A DNA stretch of 38,988 bases, from positions 1 to 38,988 of IMG/VR virus record IMGVR_UViG_3300029286_001852; one strand, written 5' to 3'. The translations under genes were made by a program, and so were the position numbers. This DNA is from a virus. Below, one piece after another: positions 7,494 to 16,056 of the stretch (position 1 is its first letter; each line of letters starts with the position of its first letter). The notes under the pieces are model-generated. The model did not search any database, was not told the origin of the DNA, and was given only the letters and a program-made list of their open reading frames with translations.

Positions 7494-7526
7494 GTGAAAA
7501 TACCCTATTTCGGTGGGGTATTTCAC
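7494..7526 (+). terminator. Hairpin after 7073-7480, weak terminator or attenuator
   Basis: GTGAA and ATACCC pair with GGGTAT and TTCAC across a short loop, with one bulged base. It is followed by AT-rich sequence but not a clean U-run, so termination may be partial. Confidence 0.5.
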
Positions 7527-7588
7527 TATGCAATTTTGTTTAAACTTTTATCTTATGAATTGGTATATTAAGAAAAAAGTTAATTTTC

Positions 7589-8560
7589 ATGGTTTCCTTA
7601 AATCTCATAATTGATGGTAATTACCTGTTACAGAAGAACATACAAATCCTATTCAAAAATAAAATCTTATACTCTGAACTATACAATGTATTGGAAAGAG
7701 ATTTTAACGTTTTAACCCGCCTATTCAACTTTAAAGACACTTTCTTTATTTCTGATAGTCATTCCAACTGGAGAAAAGAATACTTCCCAGAACTCAAGGG
7801 AACAAGAAAAAAGGATGATTTAATTGATTGGAAGTTCGTTTACGAAGAATACAAAAAATTAAAAACTTTGGTTGATAGTAAAAAAACTGTTAATCTATGT
7901 GAAGTTGACCAAATGGAAGGTGATGATCTTATCGCTTTTGTTACCGATAAACTAAATAAAAAAGGTGAATCTGTATTCATTGTATCTTGTGATAGTGATA
8001 TTTATCAAAAAATATATTTTGATGGATTGGATTACAAGTTTATGAATATGATGTATAATTATAAATTCAACGATGAAAGAGTTTATCTACCGGAACAATA
8101 CAAACGTTATATCAATTATGTTGATCAACACAATGATGAAGATGATATTTTTCAATCAAATACTGATACTGAATTTTTAGAATTTTTCGATAGATTCTTA
8201 CATGGTAAGAAGATTGTTGATATAAATAGTGAATTCGAACTTTTCAAGAAAATAATGGGTCATGGTAAAGATAATATTAAATCAATCTTTATGCAGGGAA
8301 ATAGGGGAATTGGTGAAACTGGAATCGAAACAGTTTATGGTCTTTTCAAATCAACTTATCCCGGTACAATAGATTTTGACGATCCAATTTTTGAAACTAA
8401 TCTTTTGGATATAATAAAGTTTCATAAAAGAATAAAAGATGATAGTTACGATGATTCTATGAAAGAAAGATTGAAGAGAAATTTGAAAATAGTGAAGTTG
8501 GATGAGAAATCTTGTCCTCAGAAATTATATGAAAACATGAATACTTTAATAAAAATTTAA
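7589..8560 (+). CDS. T4 RNase H / FEN-like 5'-3' exonuclease
   Basis: 323 residues. The 5'-nuclease (PIN-like) active site is visible: LIIDGNYLL (Asp9), an SDSHSNWRKEYFPELKGTR segment with Asp and the conserved basic arch, EVDQMEGDDLIAFV with clustered acids near 110-117, and SCDSDIYQ for the second metal site. A helix-hairpin-helix-like MQGNRGIGETGIETVYGLF follows at about 231-250. Role: removing RNA primers and 5' flaps in lagging-strand synthesis, as T4 Rnh does. The length is close to T4 Rnh (305 aa). Its stop codon overlaps the promoter-like element for the next gene. Confidence 0.85.
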   Translation: MVSLNLIIDGNYLLQKNIQILFKNKILYSELYNVLERDFNVLTRLFNFKDTFFISDSHSNWRKEYFPELKGTRKKDDLIDWKFVYEEYKKLKTLVDSKKTVNLCEVDQMEGDDLIAFVTDKLNKKGESVFIVSCDSDIYQKIYFDGLDYKFMNMMYNYKFNDERVYLPEQYKRYINYVDQHNDEDDIFQSNTDTEFLEFFDRFLHGKKIVDINSEFELFKKIMGHGKDNIKSIFMQGNRGIGETGIETVYGLFKSTYPGTIDFDDPIFETNLLDIIKFHKRIKDDSYDDSMKERLKRNLKIVKLDEKSCPQKLYENMNTLIKI

Positions 8561-8566
8561 TATATA
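8557..8566 (+). promoter_or_regulatory. Late-type promoter-like element
   Basis: TTAATATATA overlaps the stop codon of the 5' nuclease gene and lies 20 nt before the ATG of the secreted protein at 8587. Confidence 0.45.
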
Positions 8567-8586
8567 TTCAAAAACAATAAATTTTA

Positions 8587-8961
8587 ATGAAGAAAATATT
8601 ACTATTAATTATCATCTTAATTTTCGGTTTTATACAACCGACAAAATCAGAATCAACAGTGCCATATACTTATGTAAAATTTTTCGATTGTGAAAAATGG
8701 TTGTCAATTGATACCAATGATTGTAACATATCTATTTATTATATGATTAGTTCTGGTAAAATTGATATTTCTGTAAAATCGAATGATTTAAATATAAAGG
8801 GTGATTATAAAATATATTTGTTTGACATCTTTGGTAGGAAAATTATAGAAAATGATATAAAAAACCCGGTAACATTTAGTAAAAATATATCACCGGGTTT
8901 CTATTATATAAAAGTAGCTAGTAATTCTAACGTTTACAACAGAGTCATTAACGTGGATTAA
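8587..8961 (+). CDS. Secreted mini-protein with T9SS type A sorting-like C-terminal domain
   Basis: 124 residues. An N-terminal Sec signal peptide (MKK, then a hydrophobic LLLIIILIFGF core) probably ends near residue 21. The C-terminal ~55 residues read YLFDIFGRK, then a variable stretch, then ISPGFYYIKV and VINVD. This matches the pattern of type IX secretion type A sorting domains (hydrophobic-x-D-x-x-G-R/K, then aGvYxvkv, then kixv). T9SS occurs only in Bacteroidota, where the domain directs export across the outer membrane. The protein is little more than signal peptide, short linker and sorting domain. A late-type promoter element precedes it. It could display a surface factor (exclusion?) or compete for the T9SS; both are inference. 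Confidence 0.65.
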   Translation: MKKILLLIIILIFGFIQPTKSESTVPYTYVKFFDCEKWLSIDTNDCNISIYYMISSGKIDISVKSNDLNIKGDYKIYLFDIFGRKIIENDIKNPVTFSKNISPGFYYIKVASNSNVYNRVINVD

Positions 8962-9433
8962 CTTTACTATCCAACATTTTCTCTTTGAATTTTCCAAGGA
9001 CGATTTCGAGACTACTTGTGATATTTCCCATAATTTCTTTTTCCATTTTGGCTCTTTCTCTTGAAACAGCATCTTCGAACATTTCAATCATTTTTTTGGC
9101 AGTTCTTTGTGGAAGATCAATATCATATTTGTATTCGTGGTTAACGATAACGATAATTCCCGGACCATCCAATGTTGATTCCAACATAATAAATGTCCTG
9201 ACTTCATTGTTTGTAACATATTCCTTACTAACAATATACATTTTTTCCGATGTCAATGCCTTTTTGTTATTAAGGTAAAGAATATTGTTATCATCTTTTA
9301 AAGCGATTTTGAAGATGTCCAATGCAAGTTGTTGTTTGGGATTTAGAACATCTAATGGTTCAAGTTTTCTCCAAGTTTTTCGTTTCCAACTTCTGAAGTG
9401 GACTTTTAAACGTAATATCCAATTATTTCTCAT
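8948..9433 (-). CDS. Hypothetical protein
   Basis: 161 residues with a basic N-terminus (LKVHFRSWKRKTWRK), a beta-rich centre (ILYLNNKKALTSEKMYIV, GPGIIVIVNHEYKYDIDLP) and a long amphipathic C-terminal helix (about 115-155, KKMIEMFEDAVSRERAKMEKEI). The family is not recognised. It has a TACCTTTG -7-like element 24 nt upstream of the ATG. Its 3' end overlaps that of the convergent T9SS-type gene by 14 bp, so antisense interference between the two is possible. Confidence 0.8.
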   Translation of the reverse strand: MRNNWILRLKVHFRSWKRKTWRKLEPLDVLNPKQQLALDIFKIALKDDNNILYLNNKKALTSEKMYIVSKEYVTNNEVRTFIMLESTLDGPGIIVIVNHEYKYDIDLPQRTAKKMIEMFEDAVSRERAKMEKEIMGNITSSLEIVLGKFKEKMLDSKVNPR

Positions 9434-9456
9434 GGTTTATGGTTTTAATGTTTCGA

Positions 9457-9464
9457 CAAAGGTA
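9457..9464 (-). promoter_or_regulatory. Bacteroidota-type -7 element
   Basis: TACCTTTG on the minus strand (TAnnTTTG consensus), 23-24 nt before the ATG at 9433. The identical octamer precedes the gene at 29792-30031. Confidence 0.45.
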
Positions 9465-9490
9465 TGAATACTTATCGGATAAAAAAAATA

Positions 9491-10045
9491 TTATATAGCT
9501 TTCTTTGGTGACAATATAACCCACAATCTGTTACCATCTAATTTTGGCATGTTTTCTACCTTACCTAATTCTTTTAGATTGTCTATAAATTTGAGAAGTA
9601 GAAGTTCCCCTTGTGATTTGAAATTGATTTCACGACCAGCAAAAAAGATGAAAACTTTAACTTTATCACCATCTTTTAAGAAGTTAATAGCGTGATTCAA
9701 TTTGAAATTGAAATCGTGATCACCCGTATTATATGTCATACGGATTTCTTTTAATTTACATTTCTTATTGTTTTTCTGATTTTCTTTCTCTTTTTGTTTC
9801 TTTTCGTATAAAAACTTGTTGTAATCCATTAGTTTACAAACGGATTGATCACCGTTTTTAGATATTTCAATTAAATCTAAACCCTTTTCTCTGGATAATA
9901 ATATAGCATCCCTTAAAGGGGTTACATAAGATGGTGTTCCATCGGTAAAAACAAGTCTAATAGTTTGAGAATTAATCTGATTGTTTATTCTTTCTGTCTT
10001 TTCGTTGTTTCTGTTGTTCATTGAAAAATTGTTTTTATATCCCAT
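9491..10045 (-). CDS. infC: Translation initiation factor IF-3
   Basis: 184 residues from the ATG at 10045. A TTG at 10069 is also in frame but overlaps the -7 element, whereas a GAGGA purine run sits about 10 nt before this ATG. The IF-3 signature runs through the protein: NNQINSQTIRLVFTDG, GLDLIEIS, VCKLMDYNKFLYEKKQKEKE (N-domain and linker), then KLKEIRM, HDFNFKLNHAINFLKDGDKVKVFIFFAGRE and LGKVENMPKLDGNRLWVILSPKK (C-domain). IF-3 binds the 30S subunit, blocks 50S joining and proofreads start codons. Both domains are present and the length is normal. A phage copy could bias initiation to its A-rich, Shine-Dalgarno-poor, sometimes leaderless messages. Confidence 0.93.
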   Translation of the reverse strand: MGYKNNFSMNNRNNEKTERINNQINSQTIRLVFTDGTPSYVTPLRDAILLSREKGLDLIEISKNGDQSVCKLMDYNKFLYEKKQKEKENQKNNKKCKLKEIRMTYNTGDHDFNFKLNHAINFLKDGDKVKVFIFFAGREINFKSQGELLLLKFIDNLKELGKVENMPKLDGNRLWVILSPKKAI

Positions 10046-10066
10046 TTTTAGATTCCTCGGGATTAA

Positions 10067-10074
10067 CAAATGTA
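10067..10074 (-). promoter_or_regulatory. Bacteroidota-type -7 element for infC
   Basis: TACATTTG on the minus strand (TAnnTTTG) lies 21 nt before the IF-3 ATG at 10045, giving a short leader that contains GAGGA. It supports host-polymerase, early expression. Confidence 0.45.
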
Positions 10075-10098
10075 TAAATAAATTTCTTCATAAAAAAA

Positions 10099-10260
10099 TT
10101 ATTGGAGTTCAAGACTGTAGTTGTATAATTTGTTTGTATCTTCAATTGCTATTCTTTTTAACTCTTTTTTTTGATCTTCATTTAAATTGAAATCTTTGGA
10201 AATTTCTTCTATGAAGTTCTTTAAAACTACAGATATTTTTTGTTCTTGTTGTTCTGACAT
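10099..10260 (-). CDS. Small helical hypothetical protein
   Basis: 53 residues, ATG at 10258-10260, TAA at 10099-10101. The protein starts MSEQQEQKISVVLKNFIEE and continues as charged amphipathic helix with no Cys or His pairs. Unknown family. It lies just upstream of infC on the same strand, 25 bp before the infC -7 element, and has a TTAATATATA element 87 nt upstream. Confidence 0.6.
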   Translation of the reverse strand: MSEQQEQKISVVLKNFIEEISKDFNLNEDQKKELKRIAIEDTNKLYNYSLELQ

Positions 10261-10347
10261 AATACTAATTTTTATTTTTTTAAATTATCAATATGTATTC
10301 CAAATCATTGCCTAAAAATACTAAAAAAGCCTATAAAAAATCAAATT

Positions 10348-10357
10348 TATATATTAA
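10348..10357 (-). promoter_or_regulatory. Late-type promoter-like element
   Basis: TTAATATATA on the minus strand in the intergenic gap 10261-10419, 87 nt upstream of the 53-aa gene and pointing toward it and infC. Confidence 0.35.
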
Positions 10358-10419
10358 ATAAAAAAAACCGTTTTTTGAAAACTGATTCATATAATATATA
10401 TGACAAAACACCGGAAAGT

Positions 10420-11529
10420 TTAATAAAATTCAGTCTTATCGACACTTTTATAAAATTTTTCAATGTTGAAATATTTATCAAATGTTTCCACAATATCATC
10501 ATATGTTATTGAATCAATGGTATTTTCAATAAGCCAATTTTGTGGTAAAATAAATTTATCTTCATTATCTTGTAGATTAATATTTGATTTTAGATTATTT
10601 ATCTTAATGAAGTTTTTTATGGTATTAAACTTTTCTTTGTTCAAATAACTTCTGTCATTAAAAACGTTTACCACAGTTTCGTGTAATTTTTCTATATTAT
10701 AATCATTCGTTTCTGTTGATATTAAAACGATTCCTGTATTTTGAAGTCTATCTATTCTACAATTGATATAATATGTTAAATTTTCTTTTTCCCTTAAATT
10801 CTTATATAATGGTGATTTTAAGCCACCAGATAATAGATAGTTGATAAATATTATTTTATCAAAATCATCATTAACAACCGGTGAAATATAGATCACAGAT
10901 GATTTATTTTTAGATGAAATTGGACTTTCTAAAGTATACGCATTATTATTTGGTATATAATTAAATCCCTTAATTATATCATTACCACCAAATTTAATAT
11001 CTGTTTCATGTTGATATTTTTTCGATATGTATATTATCTTATAAGGATTATTGTAATAATTGTGATAATGTGAATAACATTTATCCAAAGTAATATTTTC
11101 AATGTCGGATCTTCTTCCTATTGAGTTGTAATTATTAAATAATTTTCTGTATAAATTTAAATAGTGGTTTTTATTATAACGGTTAAATAAATCAGTATAT
11201 TCATCCAATACAATCTTTTTTTCTGATTGTAAACTTTGTTCCGTTACATCAAAATTAGATACAATATTATAAAATTCGTCTTTAAATTTGAAAACATAAT
11301 CATCTAATCCTCTGATATAAAAAACTATATTGTTTGGAGTTGTATAAGCATTCCAGATTATTCCATTATTCTCTAATTTTTCTACAAATTCATCTTTTAG
11401 ATTTTTACATATTAAATGTTCTATTAGATGTGATAAACCATAAGTGCCGTCTGTTTCATTTGCAACTACATTATTGTATACTATATAAAATCCAGACAGT
11501 TCGTTCTGATTTAAGACATTTTCTATCAT
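10420..11529 (-). CDS. M16 family (insulinase/MPP-like) zinc peptidase
   Basis: 369 residues. The inverted zinc motif HLIEH (His34, Glu37, His38, in GLSHLIEHL) is followed 72 residues after His38 by Glu110 in EKKIVLDEY, the expected third ligand, so the active site looks intact. The C-terminal half has the M16 layout, with SSVIYISPVV and LLSGGLKSPLYKNLREKENLTYYI, the region equivalent to the conserved G-x-x-S-x-L-x-x-x-L-R-E stretch. At 369 aa it is about one MPP subunit in size. M16 enzymes degrade unfolded peptides or process presequences. No signal peptide, so it is cytosolic or virion-borne. A TTAATATATA element lies 52 nt upstream. Confidence 0.88.
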   Translation of the reverse strand: MIENVLNQNELSGFYIVYNNVVANETDGTYGLSHLIEHLICKNLKDEFVEKLENNGIIWNAYTTPNNIVFYIRGLDDYVFKFKDEFYNIVSNFDVTEQSLQSEKKIVLDEYTDLFNRYNKNHYLNLYRKLFNNYNSIGRRSDIENITLDKCYSHYHNYYNNPYKIIYISKKYQHETDIKFGGNDIIKGFNYIPNNNAYTLESPISSKNKSSVIYISPVVNDDFDKIIFINYLLSGGLKSPLYKNLREKENLTYYINCRIDRLQNTGIVLISTETNDYNIEKLHETVVNVFNDRSYLNKEKFNTIKNFIKINNLKSNINLQDNEDKFILPQNWLIENTIDSITYDDIVETFDKYFNIEKFYKSVDKTEFY

Positions 11530-11581
11530 GATAAATTCTCATTTTTTATAGTTCTTTTGTTAGGGTACAATTTCACTTTTT

Positions 11582-11591
11582 TATATATTAA
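11582..11591 (-). promoter_or_regulatory. Late-type promoter-like element
   Basis: TTAATATATA on the minus strand, 52 nt before the ATG of the M16 peptidase at 11529. It is divergent from the fibre-gene element at 11676. Confidence 0.4.
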
Positions 11592-11675
11592 ATTTTGAAA
11601 TGATTTTTATCGTTAGTTCGTCAAAATACAACGTTCATTTATAAAAATGAATTTTTAAAAAGAGAGTACACTATT

Positions 11676-11685
11676 TTAATATATA
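11676..11685 (+). promoter_or_regulatory. Late-type promoter-like element of the fibre operon
   Basis: TTAATATATA on the plus strand, 25 nt before the ATG at 11711. It would drive both fibre genes. Confidence 0.5.
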
Positions 11686-11710
11686 ACAGAAAACTAATCA
11701 AATAATCTGA

Positions 11711-14269
11711 ATGGAAGATTTATGGAATCTCAAATATGATTGGGTTCTGACAGGTACAACTTGGACGAGAATTGAAAGATTGGACACATATTGGAGTGGG
11801 GTCACTTACGTTCCTGATAATTATTTTAAATATAAAAAATGTTTATCTGGTATTACTTATCAATATGTAAATACTTTAACTGATATTTATAATAAAAACT
11901 CAATGGTTGGGAAAACATGGTGTATTTACGACATGTACAACGAATTTGATATTATAAATAATTTTATGGTAAATATGGATACCGTTGATGTTTGTAGTAC
12001 ATCCAATTTAGATTTGACACAAAGGTTTTATAAAATAGATAATGTCAATTTAAAAACAAATCATAAAATTTTACTTGTAAATCAAAATGATAAAACTCAA
12101 AATGATTTATATAAGGTTGATCAAAGAGGTTTTTTAATCAGATCATCACAACTCGCTGATAGTGGAAATACATTTAGATACAAAGGTTATGTTAAATTGG
12201 GTGATAATAAACACAATCAATATCATCTAAAAAATAGTGGTGATTATTTCCCAATATCTGGGACTTTAGCTGAATATATGTTGGGTCATACCTATATAAT
12301 CAAACATTTCTTTAGTTATGATATTAATGCTGTAACACCTGTTCCAAAATTAATTTTTACAGATTATGATGTTGCAAGACACATAAACCCAGAAAATTAT
12401 TCATTGTATACCGGTTTCACAATTCCATCAACAAGTGTTGCCAAAATTAAATATCATGATAATCAGGTTTATACTATTAATGTTGGTAGTGATTTAATTT
12501 ATAATGGTTCATCAATTTCAGATACAACCATATATACCGGAATTACAGTAATGCCCGGTGGTATAAAGGAAACATTTTTGATAGTTACAGATGGTTCTTT
12601 TTATTCTTCAACAACAGATGGAGATTATTTAAAAATAGAATTAACCAATTCTAATATTAATCTTGTTTATTATACATATGCAATTAAAGATAATACAACA
12701 TCACCAACTTTAATATTAAAGGATCCAATTCCATCAAATGTTCTACATGATTATTATATAAGTGGTGGAACTTATACAATAACAAATTTGCAATTTACTT
12801 CAAATTTAAATGATACATTATTAGATTCATATTATTCGAAATATTTCGAAATATCTGGTGGAACGGAATTAATTCCTAAATATTATAAATATAATCATTA
12901 TTTTGATTATGATGGATTACAATTTTCTTTTGATGGTGGTACAACATATATAGGTTTTAATACATCAAATTATTATATCAAATATAAACTATATGAACAT
13001 TTAAAAGATATCAATTCTGTTTTTAATAGTTCTTATTCATTTCCAAATTATCCAAATTCTAGTTTAGTAAACTTTACAACCGGTTTTACAGTTCTTGTTA
13101 CAGATACACAAAGTTCAGAATATTATAATAGTTATCCAAAAGGAACATATATTAAAATAACACCAACGAATCCATCGGATATTTATTTTTTCAAAAAGAA
13201 TACTTTTGTAAATTTAAATGGAACATATAAAACTCTAATTGTTGATTATGTTCAAAACGAATATTTTACTATTGAAACATATAAATCTAATTCCGGTTTA
13301 ACAATAACAAATATAGATACAATTTATACTTTAACTGGAATTTCTGATCTTTTATATTCGGTGTATAAGAACGATGAAAATAGTTGGTATAGAGTAAGGC
13401 CTGACAATATAAGAAAAGAAATTTGTAATTCATATTCTAGAATAATAGAAAACGATCCAAATATTACAAAATATACAACGGCATTATTAACACAAGATGA
13501 TAAAAATAAATTCATTCTTGAATTATATAATCCTGAAAACTTATATAATAATGGTAATAATATTACATTTACCTATGATCCAGATTTGATTTATAAACCA
13601 ATAGAATTAATAGAAATTGGAATAGATAAACACACAAAAATTCCAATTCCTATATTAAACGAAAATTTACAATTAACATATGATTTATTAACTGGTGTGA
13701 CAAGTGGTTCGACAACCGGAAGTACATCTTATGATTCATTTAAATTCTTAACAAAAATGACAAATGGGAATTTTTTAATGAATATAATTAGTTCAAATTT
13801 AACAACCTTAACAATTGATTGGGGTGATGGTACATCTTTAGAAACAGTAAGTTTTAATGGTGTTCGTACCGGAATTACACACCTTTATATGGCTGATCAA
13901 TTTTTAACTATTACATTTTCGGGTGATTTACAATACATATATTATGTTTTCGCTGCCAATAATGTTATTTTTAAAGTTGATGTTTCAAAACTTAAAAATT
14001 TAATTACTCTAAATTTGAATGACAACATGTTATCTGAAATAGATATTAATGGATTAATTTACCTCAATGATTTACATTTGAAAAATAATAGTTTGGAAAC
14101 ATCATTAAGTGTTAATAATGTGGATGTATTATTTAATATTTTAGATACAAATGGTAAAATAAATGGTGATATTGATACAAGTGGCACGGGTAATTCGTCT
14201 GTTACAAATTCTTCATTAACAGCTAGAACCAATTTAATTAGTAAAGGTTGGACACTAGCTTATAATTAA
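11711..14269 (+). CDS. Large tail fibre/baseplate-type structural protein with PKD-like and leucine-rich segments
   Basis: 852 residues, rich in Tyr, Thr, Asn and Ser, with many short beta-strand patterns (TGFTI, GGTYTI), as in phage fibres. Near 690-720 is LTIDWGDGT, a PKD/BspA-like beta motif. It is followed at about 755-800 by leucine-rich-like units (LKNLITLNLNDNMLSEIDINGLIYLNDLHLKNN) and an ending ISKGWTLAYN. That ending is typical of Bacteroidota and phage adhesins. It starts the late plus-strand block, and the next gene follows 16 bp later. I infer a host-recognition fibre or baseplate-attached protein; which tail part cannot be decided. Confidence 0.75.
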   Translation: MEDLWNLKYDWVLTGTTWTRIERLDTYWSGVTYVPDNYFKYKKCLSGITYQYVNTLTDIYNKNSMVGKTWCIYDMYNEFDIINNFMVNMDTVDVCSTSNLDLTQRFYKIDNVNLKTNHKILLVNQNDKTQNDLYKVDQRGFLIRSSQLADSGNTFRYKGYVKLGDNKHNQYHLKNSGDYFPISGTLAEYMLGHTYIIKHFFSYDINAVTPVPKLIFTDYDVARHINPENYSLYTGFTIPSTSVAKIKYHDNQVYTINVGSDLIYNGSSISDTTIYTGITVMPGGIKETFLIVTDGSFYSSTTDGDYLKIELTNSNINLVYYTYAIKDNTTSPTLILKDPIPSNVLHDYYISGGTYTITNLQFTSNLNDTLLDSYYSKYFEISGGTELIPKYYKYNHYFDYDGLQFSFDGGTTYIGFNTSNYYIKYKLYEHLKDINSVFNSSYSFPNYPNSSLVNFTTGFTVLVTDTQSSEYYNSYPKGTYIKITPTNPSDIYFFKKNTFVNLNGTYKTLIVDYVQNEYFTIETYKSNSGLTITNIDTIYTLTGISDLLYSVYKNDENSWYRVRPDNIRKEICNSYSRIIENDPNITKYTTALLTQDDKNKFILELYNPENLYNNGNNITFTYDPDLIYKPIELIEIGIDKHTKIPIPILNENLQLTYDLLTGVTSGSTTGSTSYDSFKFLTKMTNGNFLMNIISSNLTTLTIDWGDGTSLETVSFNGVRTGITHLYMADQFLTITFSGDLQYIYYVFAANNVIFKVDVSKLKNLITLNLNDNMLSEIDINGLIYLNDLHLKNNSLETSLSVNNVDVLFNILDTNGKINGDIDTSGTGNSSVTNSSLTARTNLISKGWTLAYN

Positions 14270-14285
14270 AAAATAATTTAATACT

Positions 14286-16031
14286 GTGGCTTTTAAAGTT
14301 AACATAATCAATATAGAAAATAACGTTAATAACATATTATTAACAGATGATCTAACAATAGAAATATTAAAGGTTAGATACAACTGGATATTAAATGCTA
14401 GTATTAAAAATGTTGTTTTGGGAATGGATGATTATGGTTTAGTATGGTATATGGGTGAATGGATTTGTGGTGAATGGGAAGATGGAACATGGTATGGTGG
14501 TATTTTCCATGATGGTATTTGGAAAAATGGTCGTTGGTATTCATATTTATTAGATAAACCAATGATATTAACCAAACGATTTGTTGTTATAGAAGAAGAT
14601 AAAAAATATTCTCAGTTTTTAAACGGTAAATGGTATAATGGTCAATGGTATAATGGTATATTTGGAAATGATGATGTAAATATATCAGGAAAAACATCAG
14701 GTGAAACGTTAAGTGAAAATATTGGTTGTCCATATTGGTATAATGGAAATTGGTATAACGGTTTATTTAAAAATTCTGTATGGAAAAATGGAATTTTCTA
14801 CAATGGAAGTTTTAAAAATTCTTATTGGTTAAATGGAAAATTTTATAATGGTACATTTGATAATTATCAATGGTGGAATGGTAATTTTTATGGTGGGGAT
14901 TTTTGGAGAGGTATTTGGAGTGGTGGAACATTTAATCAAATAGATACAAATATAAAAGCTAGATTTGGAACATATAGTGGAACAACATATGATGGTACTT
15001 TATCAACATGGGTAAATGGTGCATTCGAAAAAGGTGAATTTATGTCAGGATTATATAAAGAAGTTAGTGGAAATACTATACCAAGTCTTTGTCATCATAC
15101 GGCACATTGGCAAAATGGTGTATTCAACAATGGTACTTGGTGGGGTGGTCATTTTGAAAAAGGTTTATTTAATTATGGTGATTGGTATGGTGGTGTTTTT
15201 AATACAAGTATTGATAATAGTTATACCCAATTCACCACTTGGAAAAATGGTAATTGGTATGGTGGTTTATGGTTAAATGGAACATTTAAATCCGGATTTT
15301 TTTATGATGGTATGTGGTTAAATGGTATTTTTGAAAATGGTTATTTAGTTAGTTTATTCACTGGAAATATGCCAAATTCTGTTCCAAGTGTTTTACCAGC
15401 ACCACCAACACCACCGACATATACATTAGCAACTGTTACAACAGATTCTATATCGAACATATCTAACAATTCCGGTGTTACAACAGGTACAGTTACCAGT
15501 GATGGCGGTGGAAGTTCACCAAGTAGGGGTATTTGTTATTCTGTTAATCCTTTACCAACAATAAGTGATACTATTGTTAATGGTGGTAGTGGGTTGGGAA
15601 CCTTTAATTGTAATATGACATTGTTAGTTTCAAATACTACATATTATGTAAGAGCTTGGGTTACAAATGCAATTGGAACAAGTTATGGTAGTGTATTGAC
15701 ATTTACTACATCAGTATCAACTGGATTGCCAACAGTTGTAACTCTTCCATTATTACCAGATACAGTTAATCCAACTTTAACAGCTAAAATAACATCAGAT
15801 GGTGGAAGTTCAATAACAGCTTATGGTTTTTATTTATCTTTAAATCCAAACCCATTAATAGGTGGAAATTATAATAATTTGGGTACATATTCTGGATCAT
15901 TCCCACCCGATCTTGGTTTTATTACTGTTGCTTCTACTCTTTTACCATTATCAACCACTGCAACTAAATACTATTTAGCTTATACTACAAATAGTAATGG
16001 AACATCCTATGGTAATATTTTAACTTATTAA
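14286..16031 (+). CDS. Fibre protein with W-x-N-G repeats and Fn3-like C-terminal domains
   Basis: 581 residues; the only reasonable start is a GTG at 14286. Residues about 55-360 hold more than 25 short units of the form W/F-Y-x-G-x-W/F with Asn-Gly (for example WYNGNWYNGLF, WKNGIFYNGSF), a MORN-like aromatic-glycine repeat. A Pro-rich hinge (PAPPTPPTY) near 380 leads to two Fn3-like domains, each with TTYYVRAWVTNAIGTSYG-type or similar strands. Repeat plus Fn3 architecture suggests a virion surface fibre that binds glycans. It is coupled to the fibre gene just upstream, with no promoter in the 16-bp gap. Confidence 0.75.
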   Translation: MAFKVNIINIENNVNNILLTDDLTIEILKVRYNWILNASIKNVVLGMDDYGLVWYMGEWICGEWEDGTWYGGIFHDGIWKNGRWYSYLLDKPMILTKRFVVIEEDKKYSQFLNGKWYNGQWYNGIFGNDDVNISGKTSGETLSENIGCPYWYNGNWYNGLFKNSVWKNGIFYNGSFKNSYWLNGKFYNGTFDNYQWWNGNFYGGDFWRGIWSGGTFNQIDTNIKARFGTYSGTTYDGTLSTWVNGAFEKGEFMSGLYKEVSGNTIPSLCHHTAHWQNGVFNNGTWWGGHFEKGLFNYGDWYGGVFNTSIDNSYTQFTTWKNGNWYGGLWLNGTFKSGFFYDGMWLNGIFENGYLVSLFTGNMPNSVPSVLPAPPTPPTYTLATVTTDSISNISNNSGVTTGTVTSDGGGSSPSRGICYSVNPLPTISDTIVNGGSGLGTFNCNMTLLVSNTTYYVRAWVTNAIGTSYGSVLTFTTSVSTGLPTVVTLPLLPDTVNPTLTAKITSDGGSSITAYGFYLSLNPNPLIGGNYNNLGTYSGSFPPDLGFITVASTLLPLSTTATKYYLAYTTNSNGTSYGNILTY

Positions 16032-16046
16032 AACAATATACAGAAA

Positions 16047-16056
16047 TTAATATATA
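16047..16056 (+). promoter_or_regulatory. Late-type promoter-like element
   Basis: TTAATATATA on the plus strand, 15 bp after the fibre gene stop and 46 nt before the ATG at 16103. Confidence 0.45.

Noticed and set aside
9491-10069. IF-3 start at TTG 10069
   Set aside because: It overlaps the TACATTTG promoter element; the ATG at 10045 has GAGGA at suitable spacing and matches normal IF-3 N-termini.
11711-16031. Diversity-generating retroelement target
   Set aside because: No reverse transcriptase and no template/variable repeat pair with adenine-biased changes was found in the window.
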